A stretch of DNA of 64,000 nt from contig NZ_RJVB01000005.1 of NCBI RefSeq assembly GCF_003751505.1, positions 248,001 to 312,000 on the forward strand. The letters are read 5' to 3'. Shown one piece after another: positions 1 through 8,476 of this stretch. The stretch's first letter is position 1. Every line of letters starts with the position of its first letter. The notes under the pieces were generated by a model that did not search any database, was not told the DNA's origin, and saw nothing but the letters and a program-made list of their open reading frames with translations. A program made the translations under genes and the position numbers. Source of the DNA: Erwinia sp. JUb26. GTDB lineage: Bacteria > Pseudomonadota > Gammaproteobacteria > Enterobacterales > Enterobacteriaceae.

Positions 1-249
1 AGCTTTATCTGCAACGATGGCCAGGCGCTGCGCCAGGCCGCACTGGCCGGTGCAGGGCTGGTGCTCCAGCCGGAAATTCTGCTGGCGGAGGATATCGCCG
101 CCGGCAGGCTGGTGCCGGTGCTGCAACAATGGCAGCAGGCCAGCCGCCCGATCCATCTGCTGTGGCGCCAGGATCTCAGCCCGTCGGAAAAGCGCAGCAG
201 CTTTATTGCCTGGCTCCACGAGCAGCTGCCGTTGGCGCTGGCGGTTTAA
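1..249 (+). CDS. LysR-family regulator, C-terminal fragment (cut by window start)
   Basis: The reading frame is open from base 1 and ends with TAA at 247-249, giving the last 82 residues of a protein. The visible part (NDGQALRQAALAGAGLVLQP, then an L..VL segment and a final helix) matches the end of the effector-binding domain of LysR-type transcriptional regulators. The DNA-binding domain lies upstream of the window, so neither its target nor its ligand can be named. A small membrane-protein gene follows 58 bp downstream on the same strand. Confidence 0.75.
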   Translation, partial: SFICNDGQALRQAALAGAGLVLQPEILLAEDIAAGRLVPVLQQWQQASRPIHLLWRQDLSPSEKRSSFIAWLHEQLPLALAV

Positions 250-307
250 GGATTGAACCTGCGGGAGGGATCGCTGAAAATGACGCAACTGTTTACACGC
301 CGGAACA

Positions 308-553
308 ATGATGAAAAGTCCGTTTGAAACCTTTTTGATGCCGCTGAGCACGCTGATGTTCGGTTTTCTTTCTGCGCTGCTACTGCCCGCTCCGTGGTTT
401 GGCCTGGCGCTGACGCGCAGGCTGGTGGAGATGTTCCACCTGGAAGATATTGGTCAGCTGTATACGTTGTTGTTTTGTTTATGGTTTTTTCTGCTGGGCG
501 CAGTGGAGTTTTATATCGTAAGGTTTATTTATGTGCGGTTTATTCGGCCGTAG
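308..553 (+). CDS. small two-helix membrane protein, unknown function
   Basis: This 81-residue protein has two strongly hydrophobic segments (about residues 10-33 and 50-75) separated by a short charged loop, and a basic, aromatic C-terminus. That composition indicates an inner-membrane protein with two membrane helices. The start is one of two adjacent ATG codons at 308 and 311; a GGAA stretch lies just upstream. I do not recognise the family. It sits 58 bp after the LysR fragment and may be co-transcribed with it. No catalytic motif is visible. Confidence 0.55.
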   Translation: MMKSPFETFLMPLSTLMFGFLSALLLPAPWFGLALTRRLVEMFHLEDIGQLYTLLFCLWFFLLGAVEFYIVRFIYVRFIRP

Positions 554-584
554 CCTGGCGGGCGCAGATAATGATCGTCGCGGG

Positions 585-746
585 GCAGGTCGCAGTGGGA
601 TCTACGAATGGGGCTACCGTTACGGGCAGATCGCCGGGTCGCCGTGAACCCTTCCCAGGGGGCTTGGCTGCCGCATCCCTGCGGCAGACACCCGGCTAAC
701 CTGTCCCATAACGGTTCCCCTTTCAAACCATTGCGTTGCTGCCAGA
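585..746. repeat. palindromic intergenic repeat, copy 1
   Basis: First of two near-identical copies of about 162 bp; the second lies at 816-976. The copy contains outer inverted arms (GGGGCTACCGTTACGGG near 609-626 against CCCATAACGGTTCCCC near 705-720). It also has an inner stem, GCCGCA TCCC TGCGGC, near 670-685, so either strand can fold into a long branched hairpin. No convincing reading frame runs through it. Confidence 0.8.
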
Positions 747-815
747 TAACGATCGTTAATCTGGACGTTCAGCAATTTTTCGCGGCAGGGGCCGTAACGG
801 AGTGACCGTTATGGA

Positions 816-976
816 GCAGGTCGCGGAGAGATCTGCGAATGGGGCTACCGTTACGGGCAGATCGCCGGGTCGCCGTGAACCCTTCCCTGAGGGCTTGACT
901 GCCGCATCCCTGCGGCAGACACCCGGCTAACCTGTCCCGTAACGGTTCCCCTTCGAATCATTACCTTGCTGCCAGA
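816..976. repeat. palindromic intergenic repeat, copy 2
   Basis: Second copy of the element at 585-746, in the same orientation and about 90 percent identical by eye. The outer arms here (GGGGCTACCGTTACGGG and CCCGTAACGGTTCCCC) are closer to perfect complements than in copy 1. The spacer between the copies holds a further small dyad, TAACGG AGTGA CCGTTA (near 795-811). Confidence 0.8.
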
Positions 977-1017
977 GGAAAGTGGCTTTCAGGCAGGTAC
1001 TAAGGAACATGCAGGCA

Positions 1018-1117
1018 ATCGGGGATGGACGGGTTAGCGGACCGTCCGAGCACAAGGATGTGCGAGGCCGAGCGGACATGGACGTGACAGCGGGTCCGCG
1101 TTCCGACCAGCCCCGAT
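1018..1117. repeat. third structured palindromic element
   Basis: An unrelated element of about 100 bp closes with ATCGGGG (1018-1024) and CCCCGAT (1111-1117). Inside are at least two stem-loops: GGACGG/CCGTCC (1027-1032 with 1042-1047) and GCACA AGGA TGTGC (1050-1063). It could be a REP-like mobile palindrome or a structured RNA. It lies between the 161-bp repeats and the 3' end of the ghrB-like gene. Nothing shows that it is transcribed. Confidence 0.5.
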
Positions 1118-1188
1118 AAGCCGGGCGCAGAACGTGCAGCAACCTGTCCTCAACAGCAGCACAGCAGCCAAACGTGAAGCAACGAGAA

Positions 1189-2169
1189 TCAGCCTTTGTT
1201 CAATACCTGCGGATTCACGCAGTTCTTCTCCACCTTGCCGGTCAGCGCGGCAATCAAATTATCCACCGCATCGCGCGCCATCCCGTAACGCGTCTCATGC
1301 GTCGCTGAACCGATATGCGGCAGCGGCACCACGTTGCGCAGCGTCAGCAACTCGGAATTCACCGGCAGCGGCTCCTGCTCAAACACATCCAGACCGGCAG
1401 CAAAAATAGTCCCGTCCTTCAGCGCCTCAATCAGCGCCTGCTCATCCACCACCGGCCCGCGGCCCGCGTTAATCAGGATCGCACTCGGCTTCATTTTCGC
1501 CAGCTGCTCGCGGCCAATCAGATGATGGGTTTCAGCCGTCAGCGGCAGGCTGATGCAGAGGAAATCTGACTCCGCCAGCAGCGTATCCAGATCGCAGTAC
1601 TGCGCATCAAAACGGTCTTCCGCTTCCTGATGATGCTTACGGGCGTTGTAAAGGATCGGCATGCTGAAGCCGAGGTGGGCACGCTGCGCCAGCGCCAGGC
1701 CAATGCGGCCCATACCCAGAATACCCAGCTTTTTATGGTGCACGTCAATGCCGAACCAGTCAGGGCCAATGTTTTTCTGCCATTCTCCGGCCTTCACCCG
1801 CTCGGCCAGTTCCACCACCCGGCGGGCACTGCTCAGCACCAGCGCCATCATGGTATCCGCGACGGTCTCGGTCAGCACGGTCGGGGTGTGCATCAGTACG
1901 ATGCCTTTATCGTTCAGCGCCGCCACATCGAAGTTGTCATAGCCCACGGACACCGTGGAAGCCGCACGCAGCTTAGGCGCCTGCTGCAGAAACTCAGCAT
2001 CGACCTTACCGCCGGAGCCGAGGATGCCCTCCGCCTGACGGAACGCTTCGGCGTGGGCGGCGATATTTTCTGGGGTTAAGCCGTTAATTTCGGTCACGTT
2101 GAAATGCGCATCCAGCCGCGCACGCAGATCTTCAGGTAACGACTTATACAGCACCACAGACGGTTTCAT
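1189..2169 (-). CDS. ghrB: 2-ketoaldonate / glyoxylate-hydroxypyruvate reductase
   Basis: A 326-residue D-2-hydroxyacid dehydrogenase, close to E. coli GhrB along its full length (324 residues). It has the Rossmann motif [13 protein letters not shown] near residue 155, the catalytic Arg in [10 protein letters not shown], the Glu in VFEQEPL and the catalytic His in [12 protein letters not shown]. GhrB reduces glyoxylate, hydroxypyruvate and 2-ketogluconate with NADPH. As the last gene of a kguE-kguK-kguT operon it fills the position of kguD, so reduction of 2-ketogluconate (or its 6-phosphate) is the likely role here. The ATG at 2169 follows GGGAGA; the longer upstream start has no support. 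It lies 53 bp after kguT. Confidence 0.92.
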   Translation of the reverse strand: MKPSVVLYKSLPEDLRARLDAHFNVTEINGLTPENIAAHAEAFRQAEGILGSGGKVDAEFLQQAPKLRAASTVSVGYDNFDVAALNDKGIVLMHTPTVLTETVADTMMALVLSSARRVVELAERVKAGEWQKNIGPDWFGIDVHHKKLGILGMGRIGLALAQRAHLGFSMPILYNARKHHQEAEDRFDAQYCDLDTLLAESDFLCISLPLTAETHHLIGREQLAKMKPSAILINAGRGPVVDEQALIEALKDGTIFAAGLDVFEQEPLPVNSELLTLRNVVPLPHIGSATHETRYGMARDAVDNLIAALTGKVEKNCVNPQVLNKG

Positions 2170-2222
2170 ACGGTTCTCCCTGTTCAGTACAGTGAAACGG
2201 GCCAGCATTGACCCGTTTTAAT

Positions 2223-3515
2223 TTAAGCATGTTTTGCATCATGGGGCAGCGGCGTCTGCCGGTCCTGCGATGGCTTGACGATCAGCGTCAGCCCCACCGC
2301 CACCAGTAATGCGCTCCCCATAAAGATATAGGATGCGGACGGACTGCCGGTGGCACCGTTGAGGTATCCCACCACCCAGGAGCCGAGGAATGAACCCAGC
2401 GCGCCCATCGAGTTAATCAGCGCCATCGCGCCCCCGGCAACGTTGCGCGGCAGCATTTCCGGGATGATGGCAAAGAAGGGACCGTACGGTGCATACATCG
2501 ACGCACCGGCAATCACTAGCAGCGCATAGGACAGCCAGAAATTGTCGGAACCCACCAAATATGAGCCTAAAAAGGCTAATGCACCAATCAACAGTAACGG
2601 CCAGACAAACAATTTGCGGTTTTGTAACTTATCGGAGGCCCAGGAGACCACGATCATCGCAATGGTCGCCGCCAGATACGGCACCGCCGACAGCCATCCG
2701 GCTTCAACGATGCCCATCTGCGTGCCGTTACGCAGAATGGAAGGCAGCCACAGCACAAAACCGTACACGCCAATGCTCCAGGCAAAGTACTGCGCACACA
2801 GCAGGATAACGTTGCGCGACTTAAACGCTTCCGAGTAGTTACGCACCGCTTTCAGGTTTTCCTGCTCTTTTTGCAGCTGTGCCTGCAGCGCGGCTTTTTC
2901 CGCATCGCTCAGCCACTTCGCCTGCGACGGTTTATCCTGCACCAGGAACCACCAGGCCACGGCCCAGATCACCGCCGGGAAGCCCTCAATAATAAACATT
3001 TCACGCCAGCCGAAGGCGCTAATCAGGTAGCCGGAGACCACCGACATCCACAGTACGGTCACCGGGTTGCCGAGGATCAGGAAGGTATTGGCGCGCGAAC
3101 GTTCGGATTTAGTGAACCAGTTGCTGATGTAAATCAGCATCGCCGGCATCACCGCCGCCTCCACCACGCCGAGCGTGAAGCGAATCACCGCCAGCATCGG
3201 AATATTGCTCACCATCCCTGTCAGCGAGGCGCAGCCGCCCCACAGCACCAGGCACCAGAACACCAGTTTTTTTACGCTGCGGCGTTCGGCATAGATCGCG
3301 CCGGGGATCTGGAAAAAGAAGTAGCCGAGGAAGAACAGCGCACCGAGCAGGGAAGAGATGCCCTTGGTGATGCCGAGATCCTCATTAATCCCGGCGGCGG
3401 AGGCGAAGCTGAAGTTCGCCCTGTCCAGATACGCCAGGCTGTAGGTGATAAACACGATGGGCATGATATACCACCAGCGTTTTGGCGCGATTGTCTGCTT
3501 CGTCTGCTCTTTCAT
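2223..3515 (-). CDS. kguT: MFS transporter, probable 2-ketogluconate permease
   Basis: A 430-residue major facilitator protein of the anion:cation symporter family with about 12 hydrophobic segments. The N-terminal signature YLDRANFSFA is typical of tartrate, glucarate and ketogluconate permeases. The start is the ATG at 3513-3515 behind an AGGAAA ribosome site. The gene sits between a PfkB sugar kinase and a 2-ketoaldonate reductase, which is the kguE-K-T-D order known from Pseudomonas. The assignment to 2-ketogluconate therefore rests on family plus context; another sugar acid is possible. It acts in the inner membrane, probably by proton symport. Confidence 0.8.
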   Translation of the reverse strand: MKEQTKQTIAPKRWWYIMPIVFITYSLAYLDRANFSFASAAGINEDLGITKGISSLLGALFFLGYFFFQIPGAIYAERRSVKKLVFWCLVLWGGCASLTGMVSNIPMLAVIRFTLGVVEAAVMPAMLIYISNWFTKSERSRANTFLILGNPVTVLWMSVVSGYLISAFGWREMFIIEGFPAVIWAVAWWFLVQDKPSQAKWLSDAEKAALQAQLQKEQENLKAVRNYSEAFKSRNVILLCAQYFAWSIGVYGFVLWLPSILRNGTQMGIVEAGWLSAVPYLAATIAMIVVSWASDKLQNRKLFVWPLLLIGALAFLGSYLVGSDNFWLSYALLVIAGASMYAPYGPFFAIIPEMLPRNVAGGAMALINSMGALGSFLGSWVVGYLNGATGSPSASYIFMGSALLVAVGLTLIVKPSQDRQTPLPHDAKHA

Positions 3516-3597
3516 GGTGTTTCCTCTGTTGAGGGGCCACATTCTGTTCTGTAGGGGAACGATGTGGTGATGTTATGTTTCCGACCGGCCGTCAGGG

Positions 3598-4551
3598 TTA
3601 AAAATCGCCCAGTGCCGCCCGGGTTGGCAGTCCTTCGCTGTCACCGATTGCCTGGATCGCCAGAGAACCGATTTTGTTGCCGCGGCGGATGGCCGCAGGC
3701 AGCGATTTTCCTTCCAGCAGGGCGCTGATCGTCCCTACCGCAAAGCCATCTCCGGCACCGACGGTATCCACCACGTTGGCGGTGAGGACCGCAGGGACCC
3801 GATCTTTCACGCCGTCGGCGGTTTTGAACCACGCGCCTTCACAGCCGGTTTTGATGATCACGGCTTTTACGCCCATCGCCAGATAGAAGTCGGCGATGGC
3901 TTCCGGCTGGTCATAGCCGGTGAGTATGTTGCCTTCTTTGATGCCCGGTAGAACCCAGTCGGCATACGAGGCCAGCTCGTTCAGCTGGGTTACCATTTCC
4001 CGTTCGCTGGACCAGAGTACGGGCCGCAGGTTGGGGTCAAAGGAAATGGTTTTGCCCATCGCCTTCATCTCCTGCGCGGCATGTTTCGCCAGCGCCAGCG
4101 AGCTGTCGGAGAGCGCGGCGGCCACGCCGCTGAGGTGCAGGTGGCGCGCGGCACCGAAGTAATCGCGGTTAAAGTCGTCGCAGGAGAGATGGCTGGCGGC
4201 AGAGCCTTTGCGGAAATATTCCACCAGCGGGTCGGAACCATCGTCCACCTTCGACTTCAGCTGAAAGCCGGTGGGGAAACGTGCATCCAGCGTCACCTGC
4301 TGGCGATCGACGCTTTCGCGATCCAGCTGCTGGCAGGTAAAGCGGCCAAACGAGTCATCGCCGACACGGCTCACCCAGCCCACTTTCAGGCCGAGGCGCG
4401 CCAGACCGATCGCCACGTTCAGTTCAGCACCGGCAATACGTTTGGTAAATTTTTCAACGCCAGCGAGGTCACCGTTTTCTGCCGCGACAAACATCGCCAT
4501 GGCTTCACCGATCGTGACGACATCCAGCGTACCGTTAGTATGAATCGCCAT
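3598..4551 (-). CDS. kguK: PfkB-family kinase, probable 2-ketogluconokinase
   Basis: A 317-residue ribokinase/PfkB protein. It has the N-terminal substrate-side motif TIGEAMAMF, the GAELNVAIGLARLG stretch and the C-terminal ATP and anion-hole motif DTVGAGDGFAVG, whose Asp is the catalytic base. Its closest recognisable relatives are KdgK-type ketoaldonate kinases. In the kgu pathway it would phosphorylate 2-ketogluconate on C6 in the cytoplasm. The ATG at 4549-4551 lies three bases after the kguE stop codon, so the two are translationally close-coupled. 2-Keto-3-deoxygluconate is the main alternative substrate. Confidence 0.8.
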   Translation of the reverse strand: MAIHTNGTLDVVTIGEAMAMFVAAENGDLAGVEKFTKRIAGAELNVAIGLARLGLKVGWVSRVGDDSFGRFTCQQLDRESVDRQQVTLDARFPTGFQLKSKVDDGSDPLVEYFRKGSAASHLSCDDFNRDYFGAARHLHLSGVAAALSDSSLALAKHAAQEMKAMGKTISFDPNLRPVLWSSEREMVTQLNELASYADWVLPGIKEGNILTGYDQPEAIADFYLAMGVKAVIIKTGCEGAWFKTADGVKDRVPAVLTANVVDTVGAGDGFAVGTISALLEGKSLPAAIRRGNKIGSLAIQAIGDSEGLPTRAALGDF

Positions 4552-4554
4552 GAT

Positions 4555-5304
4555 TTATGCCTCGCGCAGCAGATCAACATAGTGGCGGGTTACCGCCACC
4601 AGGTCCGGCCCTTCCAGGGGGAATTCAATGGCCCGCGGCACATCAGACGGCAGCAGGGCGAGCGTCTCGCGCCACAGGCTGTCGGCCTCATCCAGCGGAA
4701 TGGCACGCCAGCTGTCGCCGTGGGGCACCGCCGCTTTGACGTGGATGTAGCTGACGTAGCGGCTCAGGCTTTCCGCTGCCGGAAGTGGCCTGTCGCCTAC
4801 CCACAGCCAGTTGCCGGTATCAAAGGTCATGCCGTTGCAGATACGACTTTCGCCACAGGTATGGAAAAAGGCATCAAGCGCGGCGAAACGGCCGTATTCG
4901 GTCTGGTCGTTTTCCACCACCAGATGCACTTTCTTACCGGCGAGCCTGGCACGCAGTTCGCTGCTGTCGAAATCGTGACGATAGTTGCCCAGCGAATATT
5001 TAATCAGCTGGGCATTCAGCTGCCCCGCTTCCGCAAAATGCTGGTCCAGATGTGGGTTCAGCGATCCGTCTTCGGTAAACAGCGCTTCCGGCACGGAGTA
5101 GAAGGCGATCAGTTTTCTGCGGGCAATGTCCGCGCCCAGCGAGGAAAGCTGGCCCAGCTCCCGTTCATCCAGCAGTTCGCGGCGGATCTCCACGCCGTCT
5201 GCACCTGCAGCGGCAATAATCGGCAGCAGTGCCTGCTGGCCGCCCAGCTCACGCACCTGTTTGTTGCCGTAGGCGGCGGTGACAACGATGACTTCTCTTT
5301 TCAT
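4555..5304 (-). CDS. kguE: sugar-phosphate isomerase/epimerase-like TIM-barrel protein
   Basis: A 249-residue protein of the xylose isomerase / AP endonuclease 2 TIM-barrel family. Recognisable pieces are LVVENDQTEYGR near the middle, with a metal-ligand-type Glu, then FDTGNWLWVGDRP and YIHVKAA near the C-terminus. It is the first gene of the ketogluconate operon, the place held by kguE in Pseudomonas, where its exact reaction is not settled. The ATG at 5302-5304 follows GAAATC with a GGAG a little upstream (GCCGGAGAAATC). The PtxS-type palindrome lies 45 bp upstream of the start. Confidence 0.75.
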   Translation of the reverse strand: MKREVIVVTAAYGNKQVRELGGQQALLPIIAAAGADGVEIRRELLDERELGQLSSLGADIARRKLIAFYSVPEALFTEDGSLNPHLDQHFAEAGQLNAQLIKYSLGNYRHDFDSSELRARLAGKKVHLVVENDQTEYGRFAALDAFFHTCGESRICNGMTFDTGNWLWVGDRPLPAAESLSRYVSYIHVKAAVPHGDSWRAIPLDEADSLWRETLALLPSDVPRAIEFPLEGPDLVAVTRHYVDLLREA

Positions 5305-5348
5305 GATTTCTCCGGCTCTTTCACCCGATTTGATGAAAAAACGTTAAA

Positions 5349-5362
5349 TGGAACCGGTTCCA
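5349..5362. promoter_or_regulatory. PtxS-type operator upstream of kguEKT-ghrB
   Basis: The sequence TGGAACCGGTTCCA is a perfect 14-bp palindrome. It differs by one symmetric base pair per half-site from TGAAACCGGTTTCA, the published operator of the Pseudomonas regulator PtxS, which represses the kgu genes. It sits 45-58 bp upstream of the kguE start and 139 bp downstream of the ptxS-like gene. 2-Ketogluconate-responsive repression is inferred from family and position. Confidence 0.75.
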
Positions 5363-5500
5363 AAGAAAAGAACCAAAACGGGATTTTATGACGGCGCTCA
5401 CGGAGTGAACGTTTTTATGCGGGAAAATCGATGGTGAGCAGGGGAGATTTGAAGGTATTCAGGGGCGCGATCCGCCCCGGCTGATGAACAGAGAATATGG

Positions 5501-6529
5501 CTAGCGGGCGATCGGCTGCGTTGAGCCACGTACGACCAGTTCCCCGGCAAAGACCTGGTCGTGCAGCGGCTGTTCTCCGCCCTCAATGCGGCTGATAACC
5601 TGCTCCAGCGCGGCATAGCCAATCTGCCAGGTGGGCTGCTTCAGCGTGGTGATGCCAACGCCCGCCAGCTCCGCCCACTCCAGCTCGTCAAAGCCCAGCA
5701 GGCCCAACTGTTCGCCCCAGTTCAGGTTCAGCCGACGCAGCGCGCGGGCAACCTGTAGCGTCAGCGCACCGTTGACGGCCATTACCGCGCAGGGCGCGCC
5801 CTGGTGACGCTGGTAGAATTCGCTCAACACTTCGTTCATCCGCGCTTCATCGTCCAGCGTCACTTCGGCATGTTCAGCTGCCAGATCGGGCTGCTGCGCC
5901 ATGCGTTGATGGAACGCGTCGATACGCTCCAGCCGGGTGTTGACCAGCCCAAGCGGCTCGCTGATAAACAGCAGCGCGCGATAGCCCTGCGCCAGCAGAT
6001 GTTCGGTGGCCTGCAGCGCGGCCGCGCGGTTGTCCAGCCCGACGACATCGCAAGCGAAATCCGGTATTTTGCGGTCGATCAGCACCATCGGCAGCAGCGA
6101 TTTTTGCAGCTGACTCAGCGCCTCTTCGCGCATACCCACCGCGTTAACCACGATGCCTTCCACCTGGTAGCTGTTCAGCAGGTTCAGATAGTACTGCTCA
6201 AGGTCGATTTCGTTATTGGTGTTGCACATCAGCAGCGTAAAGCCGTGGCTGCGGCAGGCGGATTCGATGCCGCTCAGCACGTCCACGGAATAGGGGTTGG
6301 TGATATCCGCGATAATCAGGCCGATAAGCCGGGTTCGTCCACGCTTCAGGCCCCGCGCCATCTGGCTGGGACGATAGTTGAGCGCGCTGATAGCGGCTTC
6401 AATGCGCTGTTTCAGATCGTCAGAAAGCGCGCTGAATTCACCGTTCAGATAGCGGGAAACGCTGGTTTTACCGGTACGCGCCTCTCTGGCGACGTCGCTG
6501 ATGGTCGTTTTTGCGGCCTTGTTATTCAT
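5501..6529 (-). CDS. ptxS: LacI-family repressor, PtxS-like (2-ketogluconate regulator)
   Basis: A 342-residue LacI/GalR regulator. The N-terminal helix-turn-helix (TISDVAREARTGKTSVSRYL) and hinge helix (YRPSQMARGLK) are followed by a periplasmic-binding-protein-like effector domain. The ATG at 6527-6529 is preceded by AGGGAAAGC; upstream in-frame starts would put residues before the HTH that the family lacks. It lies just upstream of and co-directional with kguEKT. A palindrome nearly identical to the PtxS operator lies in the gap between them, so control of the kgu operon is the natural reading. It may also act on its own promoter, but no second copy of the palindrome was seen upstream of it. 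Confidence 0.8.
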   Translation of the reverse strand: MNNKAAKTTISDVAREARTGKTSVSRYLNGEFSALSDDLKQRIEAAISALNYRPSQMARGLKRGRTRLIGLIIADITNPYSVDVLSGIESACRSHGFTLLMCNTNNEIDLEQYYLNLLNSYQVEGIVVNAVGMREEALSQLQKSLLPMVLIDRKIPDFACDVVGLDNRAAALQATEHLLAQGYRALLFISEPLGLVNTRLERIDAFHQRMAQQPDLAAEHAEVTLDDEARMNEVLSEFYQRHQGAPCAVMAVNGALTLQVARALRRLNLNWGEQLGLLGFDELEWAELAGVGITTLKQPTWQIGYAALEQVISRIEGGEQPLHDQVFAGELVVRGSTQPIAR

Positions 6530-6588
6530 GGCTTTCCCTGATGATGTGACTGGCGTGAGACTACCATAACTGCCCGCCAACGGCAGCA

Positions 6589-7575
6589 TCAGGGTAGTTT
6601 CAGCTCCGGCTGCCACAGCACCTGCAGGGACGATACGGGTTCCCCTGCCATCAGCCGCAGCGCCATCTCTGCCGCCTGCTGTCCGATAGCGGGCCAGGTG
6701 GCCTGCGCGATGCTGGCGATGGGCACGTCAATCACCGAGTCGGCGGGCAGCCCATTGTAGATCATCAGCTCAATTCGGTCCGGACCGGTCAGGCGGCCCA
6801 TCTCGCGCAGGGCGATCGCCGCCCCTTCGCCGAGTGAGCTAGAGTCAGCAATCAGCGCCTGCGGTGGCTGCGGCAGGGCAAGAAGCTGGCGAGTCACCCG
6901 ATACCCCTCCAGCCGGCTTGGTTCTGTCCGCCAGCAAAGATCGCTGGCTAAACCGTGCCGCTGCATTGCGCTCAGGTAGCCTTCGCGCCGCTGGCTGACA
7001 AAGGTCTGATCGCGATGGCTGCCAAGCCAGGCAACACGGCGCAGTCCCTGTGCAACGTAGTGATCCACCGCCAGGCGAGGGCCGGTGTCATGATCGAAAT
7101 CGAACCAGGCGTAAGGGGCGGTCAGTTCGCTGCGGCCCATCGCCAGAAAAGGAAAATCCAGCTGCTGAAGTTTCGCCAGTCGGCTGTCATTGCGTGTGGT
7201 ATGCGCCACGATCAGGCTGCTGACAAAGCGCGAACGCAGCATCCGCTGCAGGGAACGATGGTCATTATCGGGCGTGTCGGCGACGATCAGCAGGTCGACT
7301 TCACGCTCGGCCAGCGCCTGAGCAATAGCACCGATCACATCAACGAAACTGGTGCCGTTAAAAGGGAGAGGAGAAGAGGGAAACAACAGTCCGATCGCGT
7401 TGGTTTTACCGGTTTTCAGGCTGCGCGCGACCGGGTTAGGGCGGTATCCTCGCCGTCGGGCTTCCTGCTGAATGCGCTCACGGGTTTCCTCAGCCACATC
7501 ATCGTAGCCGTTAAGGGCACGGCTGATGGTGGTGACGGAGAGCCCCAGCGCCGAGGCAATATCTTTCAGTGACAT
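6589..7575 (-). CDS. LacI-family transcriptional regulator
   Basis: A 328-residue LacI/GalR protein with an N-terminal HTH (SLKDIASALGLSVTTISRAL), hinge region YRPNPVARSLKTGKTNAIGLL and a sugar-binding core. The ATG at 7573-7575 places the HTH at the very N-terminus as usual; the ribosome site is weak. It is 59 bp upstream of the ptxS-like gene on the same strand, so the two regulators may be one transcript. Its target is not visible: it could modulate the ketogluconate operon or act elsewhere. Confidence 0.8.
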   Translation of the reverse strand: MSLKDIASALGLSVTTISRALNGYDDVAEETRERIQQEARRRGYRPNPVARSLKTGKTNAIGLLFPSSPLPFNGTSFVDVIGAIAQALAEREVDLLIVADTPDNDHRSLQRMLRSRFVSSLIVAHTTRNDSRLAKLQQLDFPFLAMGRSELTAPYAWFDFDHDTGPRLAVDHYVAQGLRRVAWLGSHRDQTFVSQRREGYLSAMQRHGLASDLCWRTEPSRLEGYRVTRQLLALPQPPQALIADSSSLGEGAAIALREMGRLTGPDRIELMIYNGLPADSVIDVPIASIAQATWPAIGQQAAEMALRLMAGEPVSSLQVLWQPELKLP

Positions 7576-7654
7576 GATGTGTGAGTACTGATCAGTTTTT
7601 GCGCAGGGTAGCACAAAATGCTAATGGCCACTATGGCCCTGACGGATTATTCCC

Positions 7655-7695
7655 AAAAAAGAGAATAACGGCCCCGGCGCACGGTGTGCCGGGGC
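7655..7695 (-). terminator. terminator-like hairpin after yiaD
   Basis: Read on the minus strand, GCCCCGGC pairs with GCGCCGGGGC (7671-7695) around a short loop. A T-rich stretch ending in six T (7655-7660) follows about ten bases later. The spacing of the T run is longer than ideal. Confidence 0.5.
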
Positions 7696-7703
7696 TGAAA
7701 GGA

Positions 7704-8366
7704 TTACTGAAGCGGGCTGAGGGTGATTTCTACCCGGCGGTTCTGCGCTTTCCCTTCGGCAGTGGTGTTAGAGGCCACCGGATTGTCCGGCCCCATGCCG
7801 CTGGTGCGCACGCGGTTAGCGGCAACGCCCTGGGTAATCAGCGAGCTGCCGACGCTGTCCGCGCGCTGCTGCGACAGCGACATATTCAGCTGCCGGCTGC
7901 CGGTGCTGTCGGTATAGCCGATAATGTTCACGGCGGTTTTCGGGTACTCTTTGAGGACCATTGCCACGCCAGTCAGCGTGTTGGCTCCGGCCGGTTTCAG
8001 CGTGCTGCTACTGCTGTCAAAGGTGACGTTGCTCGGCATATTCAGCACGATATTGTCGCCGTTGCGGGTCACGCTCACGCCGGTGCCTTTCATTTTGTCG
8101 CGCAGTTTCGCTTCCTGCACGTCCATGTAGTAGCCCGCGCCGCCGCCGAGGGCGGCACCGGCGGCAGCACCAATCAGTGCGCCCTTGCCGCGATCTTTTT
8201 TCGAGGAAGAGAGCATGCCTACCCCAGCACCTACCGCGGCACCGAGGCCTGCACCGATACCGGACTTGCCAGCTTCACGCTCACCGGTGTAGGGGTTAGT
8301 GGTACAACCGGCCAGCGCAAGCGTGCCGCTCAGTATCAGGGAAAGAGTGATGACGCTTTTTTTCAT
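7704..8366 (-). CDS. yiaD: OmpA-like outer-membrane lipoprotein YiaD
   Basis: A 220-residue protein matching E. coli YiaD (219 residues). It begins with a lipoprotein signal ending in LALAG-C (lipobox). A glycine-rich region (GAGLGAAVGAGVG and GALIGAAAGAALGGGAGY) looks like glycine zippers. The C-terminus is an OmpA-type peptidoglycan-binding domain with GYTDSTGSRQLNMSLSQQRA and NRRVEI. It is expected in the outer membrane, anchored to peptidoglycan. The start at 8364-8366 follows AAGGAATACTC. It is a single gene followed by a terminator-like hairpin. Confidence 0.92.
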   Translation of the reverse strand: MKKSVITLSLILSGTLALAGCTTNPYTGEREAGKSGIGAGLGAAVGAGVGMLSSSKKDRGKGALIGAAAGAALGGGAGYYMDVQEAKLRDKMKGTGVSVTRNGDNIVLNMPSNVTFDSSSSTLKPAGANTLTGVAMVLKEYPKTAVNIIGYTDSTGSRQLNMSLSQQRADSVGSSLITQGVAANRVRTSGMGPDNPVASNTTAEGKAQNRRVEITLSPLQ

Positions 8367-8476
8367 GAGTATTCCTTTCATTTCATTCATCGCAGGCAAC
8401 GTCGCCCGTAAGCCTTAATTATGGCGCGCAATGATGAGGAAAATACTCAGGCAAATTCTCAAAGTGTAAGCGAAAG

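Noticed and set aside
4081-5391. Long open frame of 436 codons on the plus strand
   Set aside because: It is antisense to kguK and kguE and arises from GC-rich codon structure; its translation has no family resemblance.
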